Part shown: positions 29,830-42,300 of the stretch, piece by piece
Layout: the number at the start of each line of letters is the position of its first letter
How positions within the stretch are numbered: the stretch's first letter is position 1
NCBI GenBank assembly: GCA_958299035.1
Contig: CATQJL010000001.1
Coordinates: 17,343,433 to 17,407,432, forward strand
From: Cylicocyclus nassatus
Taxonomy: Eukaryota; Nematoda; Chromadorea; Rhabditida; Strongylidae
DNA length: 64,000 bases
Direction: 5' to 3'
The notes under the pieces: model-generated
The model's input: only the letters and a program-made list of their open reading frames with translations
The model's database searches: none
What the model was told of the DNA's origin: nothing
Program-made: the position numbers and the translations under genes

Positions 29830-31879
29830 GTCCTTTTTGTGCTTTGAATATTTGAGATTTTCTTGCTTTTCAGGTTTTTGAAATTCATAACAATCCATCA
29901 AAAGAAATCTCGGTCCTCCCAGTTCCCATAAATTTCTCATTTGTCTTCAGTTGCTCGATCGAAAAACCGTATTTTTCAGCATTTTGCAAGATTTTGCAAG
30001 CAGTATCTTTTGCCATGTTAGGTGATACTAAAATAAAATCACCTAATTAGTTAATTAATCACCCTTTTCAGCCAGAAAATGTCCTACAAAGATTGATTTA
30101 GGTCTTTGTAGGCAAGATACCCCAGTAATCTATTCTATCTAATGAGCAGCTGTGGTCCATAAACTTTTTTGGGGGGCGAGGGGTGAGATCGGGAGACTAA
30201 TTTGAGGTGTGGACGATGTGTGAAACCTTTTCAAATAGTCCGCAAGCTTCGCATCTTGAAAATCTATAAAAGAAAAGCTTGGACTAATTTATAATAATTT
30301 TTTCGAAGCACTAGAAATTATTTCAATCAATTACATTTGGAAGCGAATTTGCTTGTTTTCTAAGTGGGAGGGGGGGGGGTTATTATATTATAATAACATT
30401 TTGCGGAATTCTGCGCACAAATGGTTCCTATCGCATACCGTACCACTTGAGATTTTGGAAATGGTGGCGAACGCTTGCAAATAAAATTAAGGAAATTGCT
30501 TTCTAGTCTCTGAGAAATTAGGGATGAGAGAGAAAGTTAGGGAAACCTGAAGAACTTGGAATACCTGTCAATTTTTGTAACCAGAAATCACTGTCAAATC
30601 CACCACTGTCGTTCCCATATTTGGAATGTTCACTGAAATTGATTGATTTTGGAGTTCTGGAATTTGAAAAAAATTCCTTTTTTTGCTGCATAAAAGATGT
30701 ACGAGCAAGATTTTCCGAATATTTTGTTATCTGAAAACCATGCTTTTGTGCCTTGATACTCGTAGTTATGATAATTCGATTTTATATCGGGCTGAGATAT
30801 TTGGAAACATTCAAAATCTGCTATTTACAAAAGGAAACGGAACATTTATGTACCATTTGATTGATGCTTTAACTGCTTTGTTGAAAAGAGAATTTCTAGG
30901 AACCATGGAAAAAAACTGAAAATTTCCGGAATAGATCATACGTTACTGTGTGAGCTGAAAAGTTCCGTGGCAAATCTGTTTCATTCTCTGACAGCTGCTT
31001 AACACCTTCACAACAACGTGACCCACACAGGGGTCATACAATGACTGCCTTGTGGGACAATGTGACCCACACGGTGGGTCACGGCTTGAATTTCGTTGAA
31101 ATGACTACTATTTTGCGATATTGTTTCTGGAGTTCTCTTAATTTCTAACAATAGAAATCACTTCGAGGCCCTCGACTGCTTCTCAGAATTACTGTAGGTA
31201 TACTGTAGGTGAGGATCCGTCAATTTGAGCTGGAAATTCATAACTTATTCGTGCCAGGCATTGTTCCACAAGTCAGAAAACTAAAAATGCACGCTGTCGT
31301 TATGATGTTAATAGCATGAAACTGGTAAAAATGACCTCACAAACAAACAAATGTTTTTATAGCTTAGGAACTTACAGTAAAATTAGAGTAGTGCTCTCAT
31401 GGAGCTAAAAATCAAGACCAGCTTTTCCAAGCTGTTCGAAATACTCGCGAGCAGCACTAGAGCAGCTTAGGTCTCATATTCTGTCAGAGGCTAGTTTGTC
31501 AACTTTTTCTGTTCTTTGCTGTACGAACACAGATTTTGCAAATCTCTGACGATGTTTACATGAAGTTTGAATAATCACTTGCAGAGCCTGTTCTGAAGAG
31601 TGTGTAGTGCTGAGTTTCTTTTCGCAAAATGTCCAAGTGGACAAGTTTCCCGTGTCACAATATTGACAAAACCAAAATCGCTCAAAACTTCTTGACGGGT
31701 GCGGTTCTCAAGAAATAAAACATTTAGGAGATGAGAATAGGCCACTTTAACAGGAATGAAGAAGGAATACTTCAGGATGTTCTCAACATTTTTCAGAACC
31801 GGCCACTTATCTTAAAAGATGTGCCCACTCAAATCTGGTCAGGACAATAAGATAATACAAATATAAGAACGAAAAGTGG
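29830..31879. other. no gene seen
   Basis: AT-rich sequence with a G-run near 30369 and a palindrome at 31019-31082. A 78-codon plus ORF (30683-30919) has no recognised domain. Confidence 0.4.
31019..31082. repeat. palindrome with GTGACCCAC cores
   Basis: GTGACCCACAC...ACACGGTGGGTCAC: imperfect ~28-bp arms with internal GTGACCCAC/GTGGGTCAC palindromes. Structurally related to 23973-24040 (shared ACAATG and GACCCAC blocks). Confidence 0.55.
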
Positions 31880-32560
31880 TGGCTACAGTAACCCACAGAA
31901 AAAGAGATCACGTACCCATCTTTTCTGAACACTGAGTGCAAAAAACCGAAAAAGGCACTTTTATACGGCTACAGTGTGATACGGTACGCGTACTGTAACT
32001 GCACATACATACTTGTCTATATCGCTATGCTGTAAAAAAGTACTTTTTCGCACCCATCTTGGTTGAGTATTAGGGCACCATAATTGCGCAAAACGGCACT
32101 TTTATACCTTCAAGGTCGGCCTGGGTATACCAAACTGTAACTACATGATATTTCTCATCGCTATATTGTGATGATGTACCTCCACATTCATTATCTGACT
32201 TGTATTAACGGTAATCGGCACTTTGTTACAATTTTTTACATGGTACGCCATAGTGACCTGTACATATGTACTTCACAAAATTGCTTTACTTTGTAAATGT
32301 AATTTATTGGCCAATACTTCTGAGGAGTGGCATAAAAATGACGACGTGAAACAGACCTTTTGCACCGCTACTGTCTGATACTGTACAGGGTAGAGTAGCT
32401 AATTATACACATTTCTTTCATTAGCTTCACTGTAGAAGACGATTTTTTACACTTCTTTCGAGTGATCACTGACAGAGAATTAGGCTGAAACGACCCTTTT
32501 GCACCGGTTTGGTTTTATACTATATACCGTAACCTGAAAACTATGCAAAATATGGTTTTA
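31880..32560. repeat. diverged ~120-140 bp tandem array, about 5 units
   Basis: Units are marked by GGCACTTTTATAC or CCTTTTGCACCG at about 31954, 32095, 32217, 32356 and 32494. Each is followed by an ACTGTAAC/GATACTGTAC segment and a TATCGCTAT-like middle. Related GGC(A/T)CTTTTGC(A/G)CC units recur at 38650-38845. Confidence 0.6.
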
Positions 32561-34453
32561 TATAGATAGACAAAGCATAAATGTGTTATTGGATGAGTTG
32601 TTGCACTTTTCCCTAAACGTGGCTCTTTCCCAGGTACTTACGGGGTACTCGGTTATAGTACACCGGCTGTGCCCCTGCCAGTGATCATAGGGTCCCTAAG
32701 CGAAAACTTGCACTTGCTATGTACTATACTGTAGCGGTGCAAAATGTTCAATTATTGATGAGTTTTTCAATTTTCAAATATTACTGCCAATTATTTTTGG
32801 AATTCAATGTGTATATTTCAGTTTTCTCAATCATGCCTTTAACTAAATTTTATTTATGGATGTTATCACCAACAATCGTACAAGCTTTGTTACTAGAGAC
32901 GGTACAGGCACTTTTCATCCCTGAAATTTTGTCATTATAGGCCATTTGATGATGATTTCCGCGAGCTATTACTCAGTTTCGCTGCTGTCGCTTTTCAAGC
33001 ACTTGTCTTTCTAAGAATGGGAATATTCGGCTATGACGTTACGCTCTTTCAGAGATAGAAAGCTATCCCAAATCACATTCCCTGAATTTCGTAAACATTT
33101 GCAACAATGACATACATCTCATAAACGCTGCGCAGGACCCATTAGTTCCTAAGCACCCGCCGCATGCCATCATTTTGACTATAACCTCCTCGTACAAAAG
33201 AATTTTCACCGTTTACAGCAATTTCCTCCCATCATCGACCTCGAAAATTGTACCCATTTGCTTTGCAGAAACCATCTATTACAAATTCATAACGGGTTAG
33301 ACGACAGACGGCAGAGTCACCTCTGCGTGTCTGGCCTCTACTTATAAAGTCGGAACGGGGCGTGTCGGGGGCCGCGGGACCGCATACCCTCTCATATGCA
33401 CTCACTCACAATTCGAATATACTATTGTCGCGGATGAGTGAAGAAGTAGGGCAATCACCGTCGCCCCGTCGTGGTCGTTAGGGGCCCTCATGGCGGCGCG
33501 CGCACCTCCTTTTCATTGTTTGATGTCCGTGGCGATTGTGACGATTTGTCATTTTATTGCGTCAATGTGACATTTATGCTATCTGTTTACGTGTCAATGA
33601 CATTTGACCCACTCTTCGGTCACTTTCCTCTAACTTTTGATATCATATAGCTATAGCTTGTAGACCGAACACCTTCAGGCATTGCTTCCGCGGACATCTG
33701 TTCCTCGCACAGTAGGCAATATTGTGTATCGAAGGACCAGTTGTCCGCGAAGGGAACACTATCGGCAATATCCGTTCTTCTGCGATGAAAAGCAAAACTG
33801 GCCACGGAATTTTGCACTCCATCAAATAATGGAGAATGTGAGACTCGTCCATTGAGAATTTCTTTGTTCAAGAACTAACCTCTTTATGCTTAGATTCTAC
33901 TGTTGTATACTTTAGTGTTCAACTTGGGTGAGCACTAGAGTCCTTCGCAATTTTGAACTTTACTGCAGTGGGAGGGGCTGTCCCAAAATAACAAACTCGT
34001 CAAATCGTTTTTCAGTAGTTGAAGTATTTATTGGCGGGGATGCGGAAATCTGTCTCTTTTAGAGCTAGGAGTTGTTCTCACGGTAATGACTTTAATGCTG
34101 TGGGCGGGACTTCCCCAAGATTTAGTTTTGGGCCATTAGCTAATTAGCTATATCTGCTATTGGCAAGCGCAATATGCTTGAAGGGTTTACAAAATAACTT
34201 TAATCTTCAAACTTTTTTGCGGAAGCTTAGGAAGCCTTAAACTTATTTTGAACAAAAAAACTGTAGATCATGACCAAGATCAGTGAAAACGACCTCTTCA
34301 GGTTACGATATTATCTAGGCAATATAATCTTCCGTTCTGGGGGGGGGGGGTTGTCCCAAGCTGAGTATTTTAAGCAATAAGCAAATTCCTTGAGGCTTAA
34401 ATCATGAGCAGGTCATATAGATTTGAAGCATTGTAGGCATCTCTGTCATTCGA
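32561..34453. other. no gene seen; GC-rich island at 33330-33520
   Basis: Mostly AT-rich, except about 190 bp starting near 33330 with TATA-like CTTATAAAGTC followed by GGGGCGTGTCGGGGGCCGCGG, and later GTCGCCCCGTCGTGG and ATGGCGGCGCGCGCACC. No convincing ORF. It could be a promoter or 5' exon whose gene is not visible, or an inserted repeat. Confidence 0.35.
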
Positions 34454-34568
34454 CTGGCGGACCAGTAATTGTAGGTGCTAGATTTGCAGGAGTTTTCGCT
34501 GCGGGAGCCGCGCGATTTCCCGCAATTTCACCTTTTATAAAGAGACACAACGATTCTTTATATTTAGA
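34454..34568 (-). mobile_element. mini-Helitron copy 1 (115 bp)
   Basis: On the minus strand this runs from TCTAAATATAAAGAATCG to a decayed 3' end (CCAG|T in place of CTAG|T). It shares GCGGGAAA(T/C)CG and AAATCTAGCACCT with the other four copies and has the same length. Confidence 0.55.
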
Positions 34569-36117
34569 CTAACACAGAGTGCAATCATTTGCAATCAATA
34601 GTATGAATAACGTAATCTTACATTATTCCTAGTTTCACACGCTTGTAAGCATTGCTTGACATGAGTGGTTATCCCTTGTGTTTCTCTGTTTCCTGTAAAA
34701 ATAGCATACCGGTAGTTCAAGAATTTGACTTTTGAAATAGCACTTAAAAATTTGTGAAGTTAGCCATTTTTAGGAGTTGTTGTGACGAGTTGTATCGGAA
34801 AACAGGACTTTATGCAAACATTCTGTTCTGGCGCGTGCCGAAAATGCTCCGTCGCTCCCCCTCCCCCCCCCCCCCCCGCTCGCCTCCTACCCGGGCGATG
34901 TCTGTCAAGTGGATCCGCCGTTTTTCCGCCACGACACACTATTCAGACGATTCAAATCATAAGAACCGAAGTGATCCTCAAATGAAAGGGCTCCCCCCCC
35001 CCCATTGACTCCCCGCTCAAGTATCTCCGTCGATCACGACTAGACGAACTGACCACTTTGACCTATGGCGTTTTTGATCTTTTTTGATCTACGAAAAATC
35101 AAAAGAAACTCAGAGACATTCACCCCATTCGCGTGGTCTAATGCACCTGCACATCCTTGATGTGGCGCCCAGTCAATTAGGCGCACATACATTCATAAGG
35201 CGTTTTTTTCTCGTTAGGACCTCATTTACACTCCATTTCCTTCGTGTGCTATTTGGAGCATTATTATGTGCATTCTTGCTTGCCCCTATGTACTCACCAG
35301 AATGGGACATCACCTACTTTACGTCACGATATGCAGTTGTCCGGATTTGTGTTAGTTGTCCGATCCTCAGTATTCCCAAAAATCTGGAACATGTGTGCTG
35401 TCCATGCTCTTGGGGCTCGTAGAGCCTGTGCAAACCGCACTTCAGATCCGGAAACACGAACTTGGTCAAATAAGCTTGCTCAAATAAGCGGAGCCGTATA
35501 ATAGAGTGTGTAGTGTGTACCGTACGTACATTCGCTTAGCATTCATTGCGACTAGCCGCTGGGATTACTACATTCATATTTTTGGGAAAAATGAATTTGA
35601 TATTACGAAAGTGAACTTTTGAAGTATTTTTTACAAAGTGAAATTATTTAGTATTGAAATTACAAAACGATTCTAATAATTCGCGAATAAAAACTTGTCA
35701 TTATCATAATTTTGTGACTCTTACAGTACACTTCTAGAAATTTCTTTGACGCGGGTCGCATTTTCCTCCCCTCCTCATTTCTTGAGTCCAATTTTGAACA
35801 GTTGCGGTCGCAGAACATCCTTCCCGGAGGGGGGGGGGGGGTTAAAAAATGCCGGCGCGGCAAAAAATTTTTTCGATTGAAGGTGTGCGTACTTCAAGAT
35901 TTTGCTTTTCAAAATTCTAAAATTTAGAGAAAGGAGGTTGGCGGCAGCCATGCCTCCAATTTTTTACAAGACTTATTTGAATTTTGAATTTAAAAATTAT
36001 TCAATTATCTACAAGAATGAACAAGTCACTTGCACATTTTTATAACCCATGTAAGTGAATTTCAAATCCTCCCCCCCCCCCCCTCCTTCAGGCCGCCACT
36101 GGTATTTGAATATGAAT
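34569..36117. other. no gene seen; several homopolymer tracts
   Basis: Contains C-runs near 34860 and 34993, a G-run at 35829 and a C-run at 36070. Proline- or arginine-rich ORFs here (for example 34754-35008) arise from those runs. No supported gene. Confidence 0.4.
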
Positions 36118-36235
36118 TCAATACAACATACAAAGAATCGCAAGGTGCATTCAAAAATCATCAGATAGCGGGAAACCGAGCGGGTCCCGAAGCGAGCGCG
36201 CCTGCCCAGCACCTTTAAGATTACTGGTTCACTAG
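36118..36235 (+). mobile_element. mini-Helitron copy 2 (~118 bp)
   Basis: Plus orientation, from about TCAATACAACATACAAAGAA to GGTTCACTAG|T, with GCGGGAAACCGAGCGGGTCC inside. Its 5' end is less certain because the preceding base is T, not A. Confidence 0.6.
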
Positions 36236-37630
36236 TTGAACATAAGAGTGATAAAGCACTTGTTCGCAAAATCTTTCAATTTACACATTTTCAGTGAATC
36301 TTTTCTCACAATCTATAGCCAATCAAAGATAGTTTCGCTATATACACCGGCTATTCAGTTTAATTTAGCGTATTAAAACCTTGAATCCTGTATGTTTTGT
36401 TTTTCATGACCTCATTAAAACTAGTTTTGCAATGCGATACAAATTCGAAACAGCTAACGGCCTCGTCTGTGTCGTGACGCGCGATTTATTTGCTCAAGTT
36501 TTCTCCTATTTGGAGAAAGTGTTTTTGGTTCTAGTGTCCTACTTATTACCAGAATTTTGCTCACGATTCATGTAGTTGGCCTGATTTGTGGTTTGTATGT
36601 GCTTGTTCTGTGGCTGGACTCTGGCCCAGTGTGCACTCAAATCGAATCCTCTTCCAAAATTTTTCTCCAAATTGTTAGGCAATGATACTGACCCAAAAAG
36701 ATCAAATTTTGATACACCATTTTATACTACAAATATAAATTATATATAAGATCTCATTATTTTTTAAAGCCTACACTTCCAAGCAAGTTTTTTTCCATAC
36801 TGATGATAAAGTAAATTTTTTCAAATTTTTTATAGCTCCATTGTCCCAATATGCGTTAAGCCTGAACAATGGGAACCTGTTTGGCATAGCAAAACCCAAA
36901 ATGGCAGAACTCTATTATTAGTAATCATTTAGTGATTATATTTATTTCTTGACTCAATTTTTTCTCTGGAAACAGGAGAAGTGGAGAAAAGGGAGGGAGG
37001 AGGAGGAGAGAAGGATAATGTAGTGAGTTATTTAGAGCAAATTTTTTTCTATGGTCCTCTTTTTATCCCCGGACAGTATGCTTACAAAGTATTCTAGTCG
37101 GTTGATTACACTTTTTATTGGCCCCGCCCTCTGCCACGCCCTCTTCGCTCTCGCTCTTAAAATTGTCTGCTACTAATCTTAGAAGCTCACATCAGTCTCG
37201 GAATGTGTCCGCTACTCATTGTAGTCCTTTATCTTCCCCCCCCCCCTCTCTTCCCCCCTCCCCTCCCTGCCTTCTATTTCTCACAGTCCTATTTTGAATT
37301 AGATGGCGATACAACCGGAGATGAAGATCAAAAATTTCTTTCCGCCCCAGACTCTCAAACTTTCTCAAGAGAGGTAAAAAACCATTTTTGAAGTGTTTCG
37401 TGTCAATGACTTCGTTTTTCTAACTTTAAAATCTCTTAGATGTCATTGAGAGGGAAAAATGTTGCACTCATCCACTTCACCCTTCACGATCCTTGTGACC
37501 TCATTATTATTTTGATTTAAGGTCTCTCCGCGGCCTTGCTTGTCGACTTCTCTTTCCTTTCCTCTCTTTATTTCTTCTCACACAACTGACCGGAACTTCA
37601 GCAGAATGTTTGGGAAAATTCCGCCGGTTC
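36236..37630. other. no gene seen
   Basis: AT-rich sequence with a C-run near 37236. ORFs at 36381-36575 and 37203-37391 show no domain. Confidence 0.4.
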
Positions 37631-37990
37631 ACTGCGGAAGTCCCGTAAACGTGCTGCGGAAGTTCCAAAGAATGCGAACCACAATAGAAAAGAGAACACC
37701 CAAGTAAGATTTGAACCATACTCCATCGACTGCGAGACTCACCTACTATCCCACATTCAGAAGCCTGCGGAAGTACTAGCATGTCAAGGTGCTGCGGATC
37801 CGCTGGCATTTTTCGGAAGTTCCGCAGCGTTTTGTAAAAAGTCCTGCGGAACCTTTTCAGCCAGTCTGACTCCTGCGGAAGTTCCCATTTTTATCGTTTC
37901 TACTTTTGCAATAGTTAACAAAATCCTGCGGAACTGCTGCAAATCTGCTTGCCTGCGGAAGTTCCGGTGAATTGTCTGAGTTCGTATTCC
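37631..37990. repeat. cluster of (C/G)CTGCGGAAGTTCC motifs
   Basis: About nine occurrences of TGCGGA(A) or its complement in 360 bp, several extended to CCTGCGGAAGTTCC. The section 37840-37990 is repeated in inverted orientation and diverged form at 61860-62060 (shared TTCCGCAGGA, GACTGG(C/T)TGAAAA, TGTCTGAG). A dispersed repeat family; no ORF. Confidence 0.6.
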
Positions 37991-37999
37991 CTACCTCAT

Positions 38000-38645
38000 C
38001 CCTCTCCTCTCTTCTCCTCTAAGCTGCTCCTTTCCTTTGCATCCTCGGAATCCTGTCTTGAGCACGCACAATGCAGAGATTATCATAATAAAAACGAAGC
38101 GTGAAAGATCCTGCACCTATAGCCGGTCCATCCGGAGATCCTCGTTGATACATTGTGTATACTCGTACGAATTCCTGCAGTTCCTGTTCGAAGCACGATG
38201 AATCAGCCGCGCGGGTTTTTTGTTGGTCGGCTTACTAAGCGTTGAATAGCTGGTCTAAGTCTTTGTGATACAGATTACGTGTCGTCAGCTCCGCTTCAGG
38301 TGCTGACGCTGATTTTCTTCAATAGTAAGAAATAATCCAAGCACCATCAATACCATTATTTTACTCTTACTAATGTTTTACGATAATCACATATATTCTC
38401 TGTGCTGATGAATGAAATTGCGGAATTTCTTTTATTTCCATATATGCAGAATAAGTTCATTAATAAATCATAAAAGAGTAAATTTTTTTCATCTTACAAT
38501 GCTGTTTAACATGATTTTGCACGAACTCTCCTTACCTAACCCTAATAATATTTTCAATTTTTCTATAACTACCCTACAATCCGTCGTTCCGATTATACGA
38601 GTGGTATTGCAGTGCTTCAAGACCTCTCGCAGTGTCTTAGAGTGT
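38000..38645. other. no gene seen
   Basis: AT-rich sequence. The plus ORF 38412-38648 has no recognisable domain and ends in the next repeat. Confidence 0.35.
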
Positions 38646-38649
38646 TGAG

Positions 38650-38845
38650 GAATGGCACTTTTGCGCCACTATTTCATAGTGTAACAATTCTGACGAGGCA
38701 TATGGCTATACTCCACCAATAATGGTGTACGGCAATTTTGCACCAATAATGCTGTAGGCCAACTTTGCGCCAGTAGTTCACACTGCAGCAATATTGTAGA
38801 GATGTGCGGCTCTTTTGCACCAGGAACTCACACTGTAGCATCGCG
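38650..38845. repeat. short tandem units with GGCNCTTTTGC(A/G)CC
   Basis: Four imperfect units of about 40-55 bp, each with a TTTTGC(A/G)CCA core and most followed by a TAGTG/ACACTG(C/T)AGC segment. Related to the array at 31880-32560. Confidence 0.55.
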
Positions 38846-38905
38846 CCTGCGAGGAAAGGGAATGCGACCTTGAATAAGCAGTTATGAAATTAAATACCTT
38901 TCTTA

Positions 38906-39371
38906 GGCCTCGGACCGAGTTCACGCGACTTGATCGTCGCGATTCAATCGCTACAGACAAGTGTTATTAAGGACCAGGCATACTACGCGCGATTTCAGTC
39001 GCGACGCGATTCGACAATATAACTGTTCATAACTCAATGTAGACACCTTTTAGATGTGCAGAAGATAGCTCATTTTATCAAGCCGTACGTTATACACACT
39101 ATGCAGTGTAGTTTGCTAGAGTGGATATGAAGACTTCTGGCGACTTGCCAAATCGCGTCGCGACTGAAATTGCGTGAAGTATGCCCCGCCCTTTACGAGT
39201 TCATTGCATGCTGATTTTCTTGTATTTCAGTTGTGATAGTTAGTCACGATTAGTTGTGTTGGAAATCTATCACAACCGAAATGCAAGAAGATCGGCATGC
39301 AATGAACTCGTAAAACTTGTCTGTAGCGATTGAATCGCGACGATCAAATCGCGTAAACTCTGTACGAGGCC
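38906..39371. mobile_element. hairpin element split by another MITE
   Basis: Ends GGCCTCGGACCGAGTTCACG and CGTAAACTCTGTACGAGGCC, flanked by TTA on both sides (38903-38905, 39372-39374). The arms are long (CGATTCAATCGCTACAGACA and its complement), continuing through CGAGTTCATTGCATGC to a ~24-nt loop near 39242-39265. The left arm is interrupted at 38967-39195 by MITE copy B. TTA duplication fits the PIF/Harbinger group. Confidence 0.78.
38970..39192. mobile_element. MITE copy B, uninterrupted
   Basis: Ends AGGACCAGGCATACT and AGTATGCCCCGCCCT, with TTA duplicated at 38967-38969 and 39193-39195. 223 bp. It contains CGCGATTTCAGTCGCGACGC and its near-complement. It is the empty-site relative of 25320-25866 and itself lies inside the hairpin element 38906-39371. 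The intact right arm of that hairpin shows the pre-insertion sequence. Confidence 0.82.
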
Positions 39372-39374
39372 TTA

Positions 39375-42300
39375 CAAGCACTCCTACTTACGCCATCCTC
39401 TCGCTTCTGAAGCGGTTACTGTAGTATACCGTACTAAGAGTGCAAAGGTGCCGTTGTCTGCAAAGCCAATCCATTTACTCAAGACGACCTTCATGTCCCA
39501 ATTCACACCATAAGTATAATGAGGCCGGCTTTGTGGACGACTAATGCAACTTATTGTTAGCCGACATTGCTCTGAATTGGAGCAAGGCCGGCATAGAATA
39601 ATCTGCAAAAAATGTCATTCTAAGTTGCACTTATATAACCTAGATATAACAGTCTCGTTCTTAAATGTCTTTGTGATCGAAAAGAGATTCAGCGGAAGGG
39701 GGAGGGGAAAGGGGAGGGGGGGGGGATTTTGAGAAGCCTCTCAAGACTGCATAAGGGAGGCTCGTAAAAAAAGGAATAGATTGATAAAAATTCAAAGCTA
39801 ATTACATCTCTGACATTCTCAAGAAAAGATAATAGATTAATTTATAATTTCATCATATAACACCCCTTCCCCCTTCTTTTCCACATCCAACTGTGTTTGC
39901 CAACTGCAACATAATGTAAAAATTCACTTCTAGGCGAGTAATGGTTATTTTTATGGTAATCAAGCGATTATTGAGAGGTTGAGGTACTGGGCCACATTGA
40001 GGTTTAGTATTGAAAAAGACGCCTGCGAAGCATTTTTTGGTACAACAGTAATAGAAAATAATGAAATTCTTCTAAAATTTCTAGAAAAATTGCAAAAATC
40101 CGTTTGCTTCTTTTAACAAAGTGAAGGATTTAAAGAATTCGCAGATCTTCCGGATCTCCTCAGTAAGTTCTTTTCCTTCTCCCCCCCCCCTTCTCCGCTT
40201 CCTTCCTTTGTTGTTAATCTGCATTGTGCCATTGTGCTTGATTCTTGTCTTTCCTTTTTTGGCTAGAATTTGACATTAACGTAATGCTGTTTGAAGCTTG
40301 TAAGCAAATCTATCGTAATTGCTACACGCTTTTTCTGTAGGTGCACACTTCAAAGCATTTCAAGTTTTTTAAGGAGTTCGTAGAAAGTTCAAACCTTTGT
40401 TTTTTCACTTCCTCGGGTAGCTTTCTACTAATCTGACCAGTTTCTGCTCAGATGTTTTCTAATCTAAGCTCTTCGTTGAAGCACTACCTTGAGTGTGGGT
40501 ATTTAACGAAAGACGCAGGAGGCGCAACTTACCCAGCTTGAGTTTCAAGCCCTCACTCTCTTTGAGTGGGTAACTAAACTTGGTTTTTTTTTTCGACTAG
40601 GATTTTCCCATCATCAACCTACGACTGAACTAAGCATTTGGACAAGATCAGGTCAGGCGGCGTGAGTATAGCGCATTTATATCCGTAAAAGGTCACTCCA
40701 TCCATGGACCTCCGTCAAGGACTTGGACATCTCTCCCATTAGATCTGTCGTTATCGCATCTCATCGCACGTGATATATACTCAGCTGGCAGATCTCGCAC
40801 CTACCGCTGTAAATATAGGCGTCTAATATAATGTATTGGCGCAGTTCCACAATCACAACTATTCATGGTAAAGCGCCAATACAAGATTTTTCACATTTTT
40901 TCTATAATTTATTCTTTCTAATCTTGTTTTCGTTGTTATCTCCAATTTTTTTTTGCTATGATAGCTTAAACTCTGAAAGCTTTACTTGAGTTCATTACTT
41001 TTCAATTCTGATACATCTGCCGTCTAGAACTACTGACCCCGCCCACCGCCACGCCCTTTTTGGGATTGTTTCGTTTGGAAGGCGTGTACTGTGCCAAAAA
41101 TCTGTTTTAGTGGTTGCGAGGGATTTTGGAGGGAGGGTTGAGGACAGCACGGAGAAAGATTTTCGATCATGATGTAGTATGTGCAACTCGAGTTTATCTG
41201 TGCTGCACATAGTGTATCACGCGTCGAAATCTTTTGATTTACTAGAAATGCTACTAAAAATCTCATAGAAAATGACGTGTCACCATGATCTACCGTATCC
41301 TTGCACAAAAGTGTTCAATTCAAGTGTATTTTCAAGGAAGTGTTCAGACAAATCTAAGTACCCTTTTCTCGATGAGTCTTAGGAGCTGCTAAGTGAGATC
41401 TGAATCGTTTGGGGGCCAAAATATAGTACTCTGAACTCTCTCTCAGTACCGTACTCGACTACGCAGATTGGCATGCTCTCGAGTACGGTCTGGGCGAGAA
41501 GAGCTAAATTGCTCGAACTCAAATGGTTCACATAAGCTGGGGTTTGGGTACTGTTAGTTAAACATCCCAACTTTCGCATAGGAAGCCCACGTATTTAGAT
41601 TTACCTAAACGGGACGTACTTAACGCCCCTTTTCCTCCCTTTCCCCCTATGATTGCGGACTTCGTCTTGATTGCTAGAGGAAATTTTGTCACATTTACTT
41701 CTGCACCATTTCATCGCCGCTCTGTCTGGCTTCTCCCTTTTCCGGCTTCTTTTTCAAGATTTTTTTTCTCTTTCCAACCCTTTTAAGCACTTCTTTAGCG
41801 CGATTCCAATCTGTGCTGCACATGGTGCATCACGATGTGAAACTCATGCTGCACATGCTGCATCACGCGTCAGGTCATTCTTTGATTTACTAGAATGCTA
41901 TCATAATGGAATGTCAGATTACATACCGGGTCTTTTTTATGTTCTGCACAAAACGATAGAAGTTCAAGGAATCATGCTAAATCATAATCTGGGCGTGACA
42001 GTTGTCCATACGGAAATTTTTTTAGCATGTACAAACAAAATCCTCCATTTTTTACCCATAAAGGTTAAAGTAGATTCTGTTAAAGCGACAAACACAAAAT
42101 CAGGATCGGCTCAGAAATCCGTATCGTCGGTGTTCACTCATAAAAATCCAGACGCCATTAGTTCACGCGCGTGCGTACCATAGACGCGGCGGCGGCGCAT
42201 GTAAACGCGCGCCGGAATGGGCCCTTTTTTCGCGCGTTTCGAGCGCAAAACTGACCATTCTGCATAGTTTTTACGGCATTTTTGTTTTCCAATCCATTTT

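Noticed and set aside
34754..35008. Proline/arginine-rich ORFs over C-runs
   Set aside because: Composition explained by homopolymer tracts; the same pattern recurs at every C- or G-run in the window.
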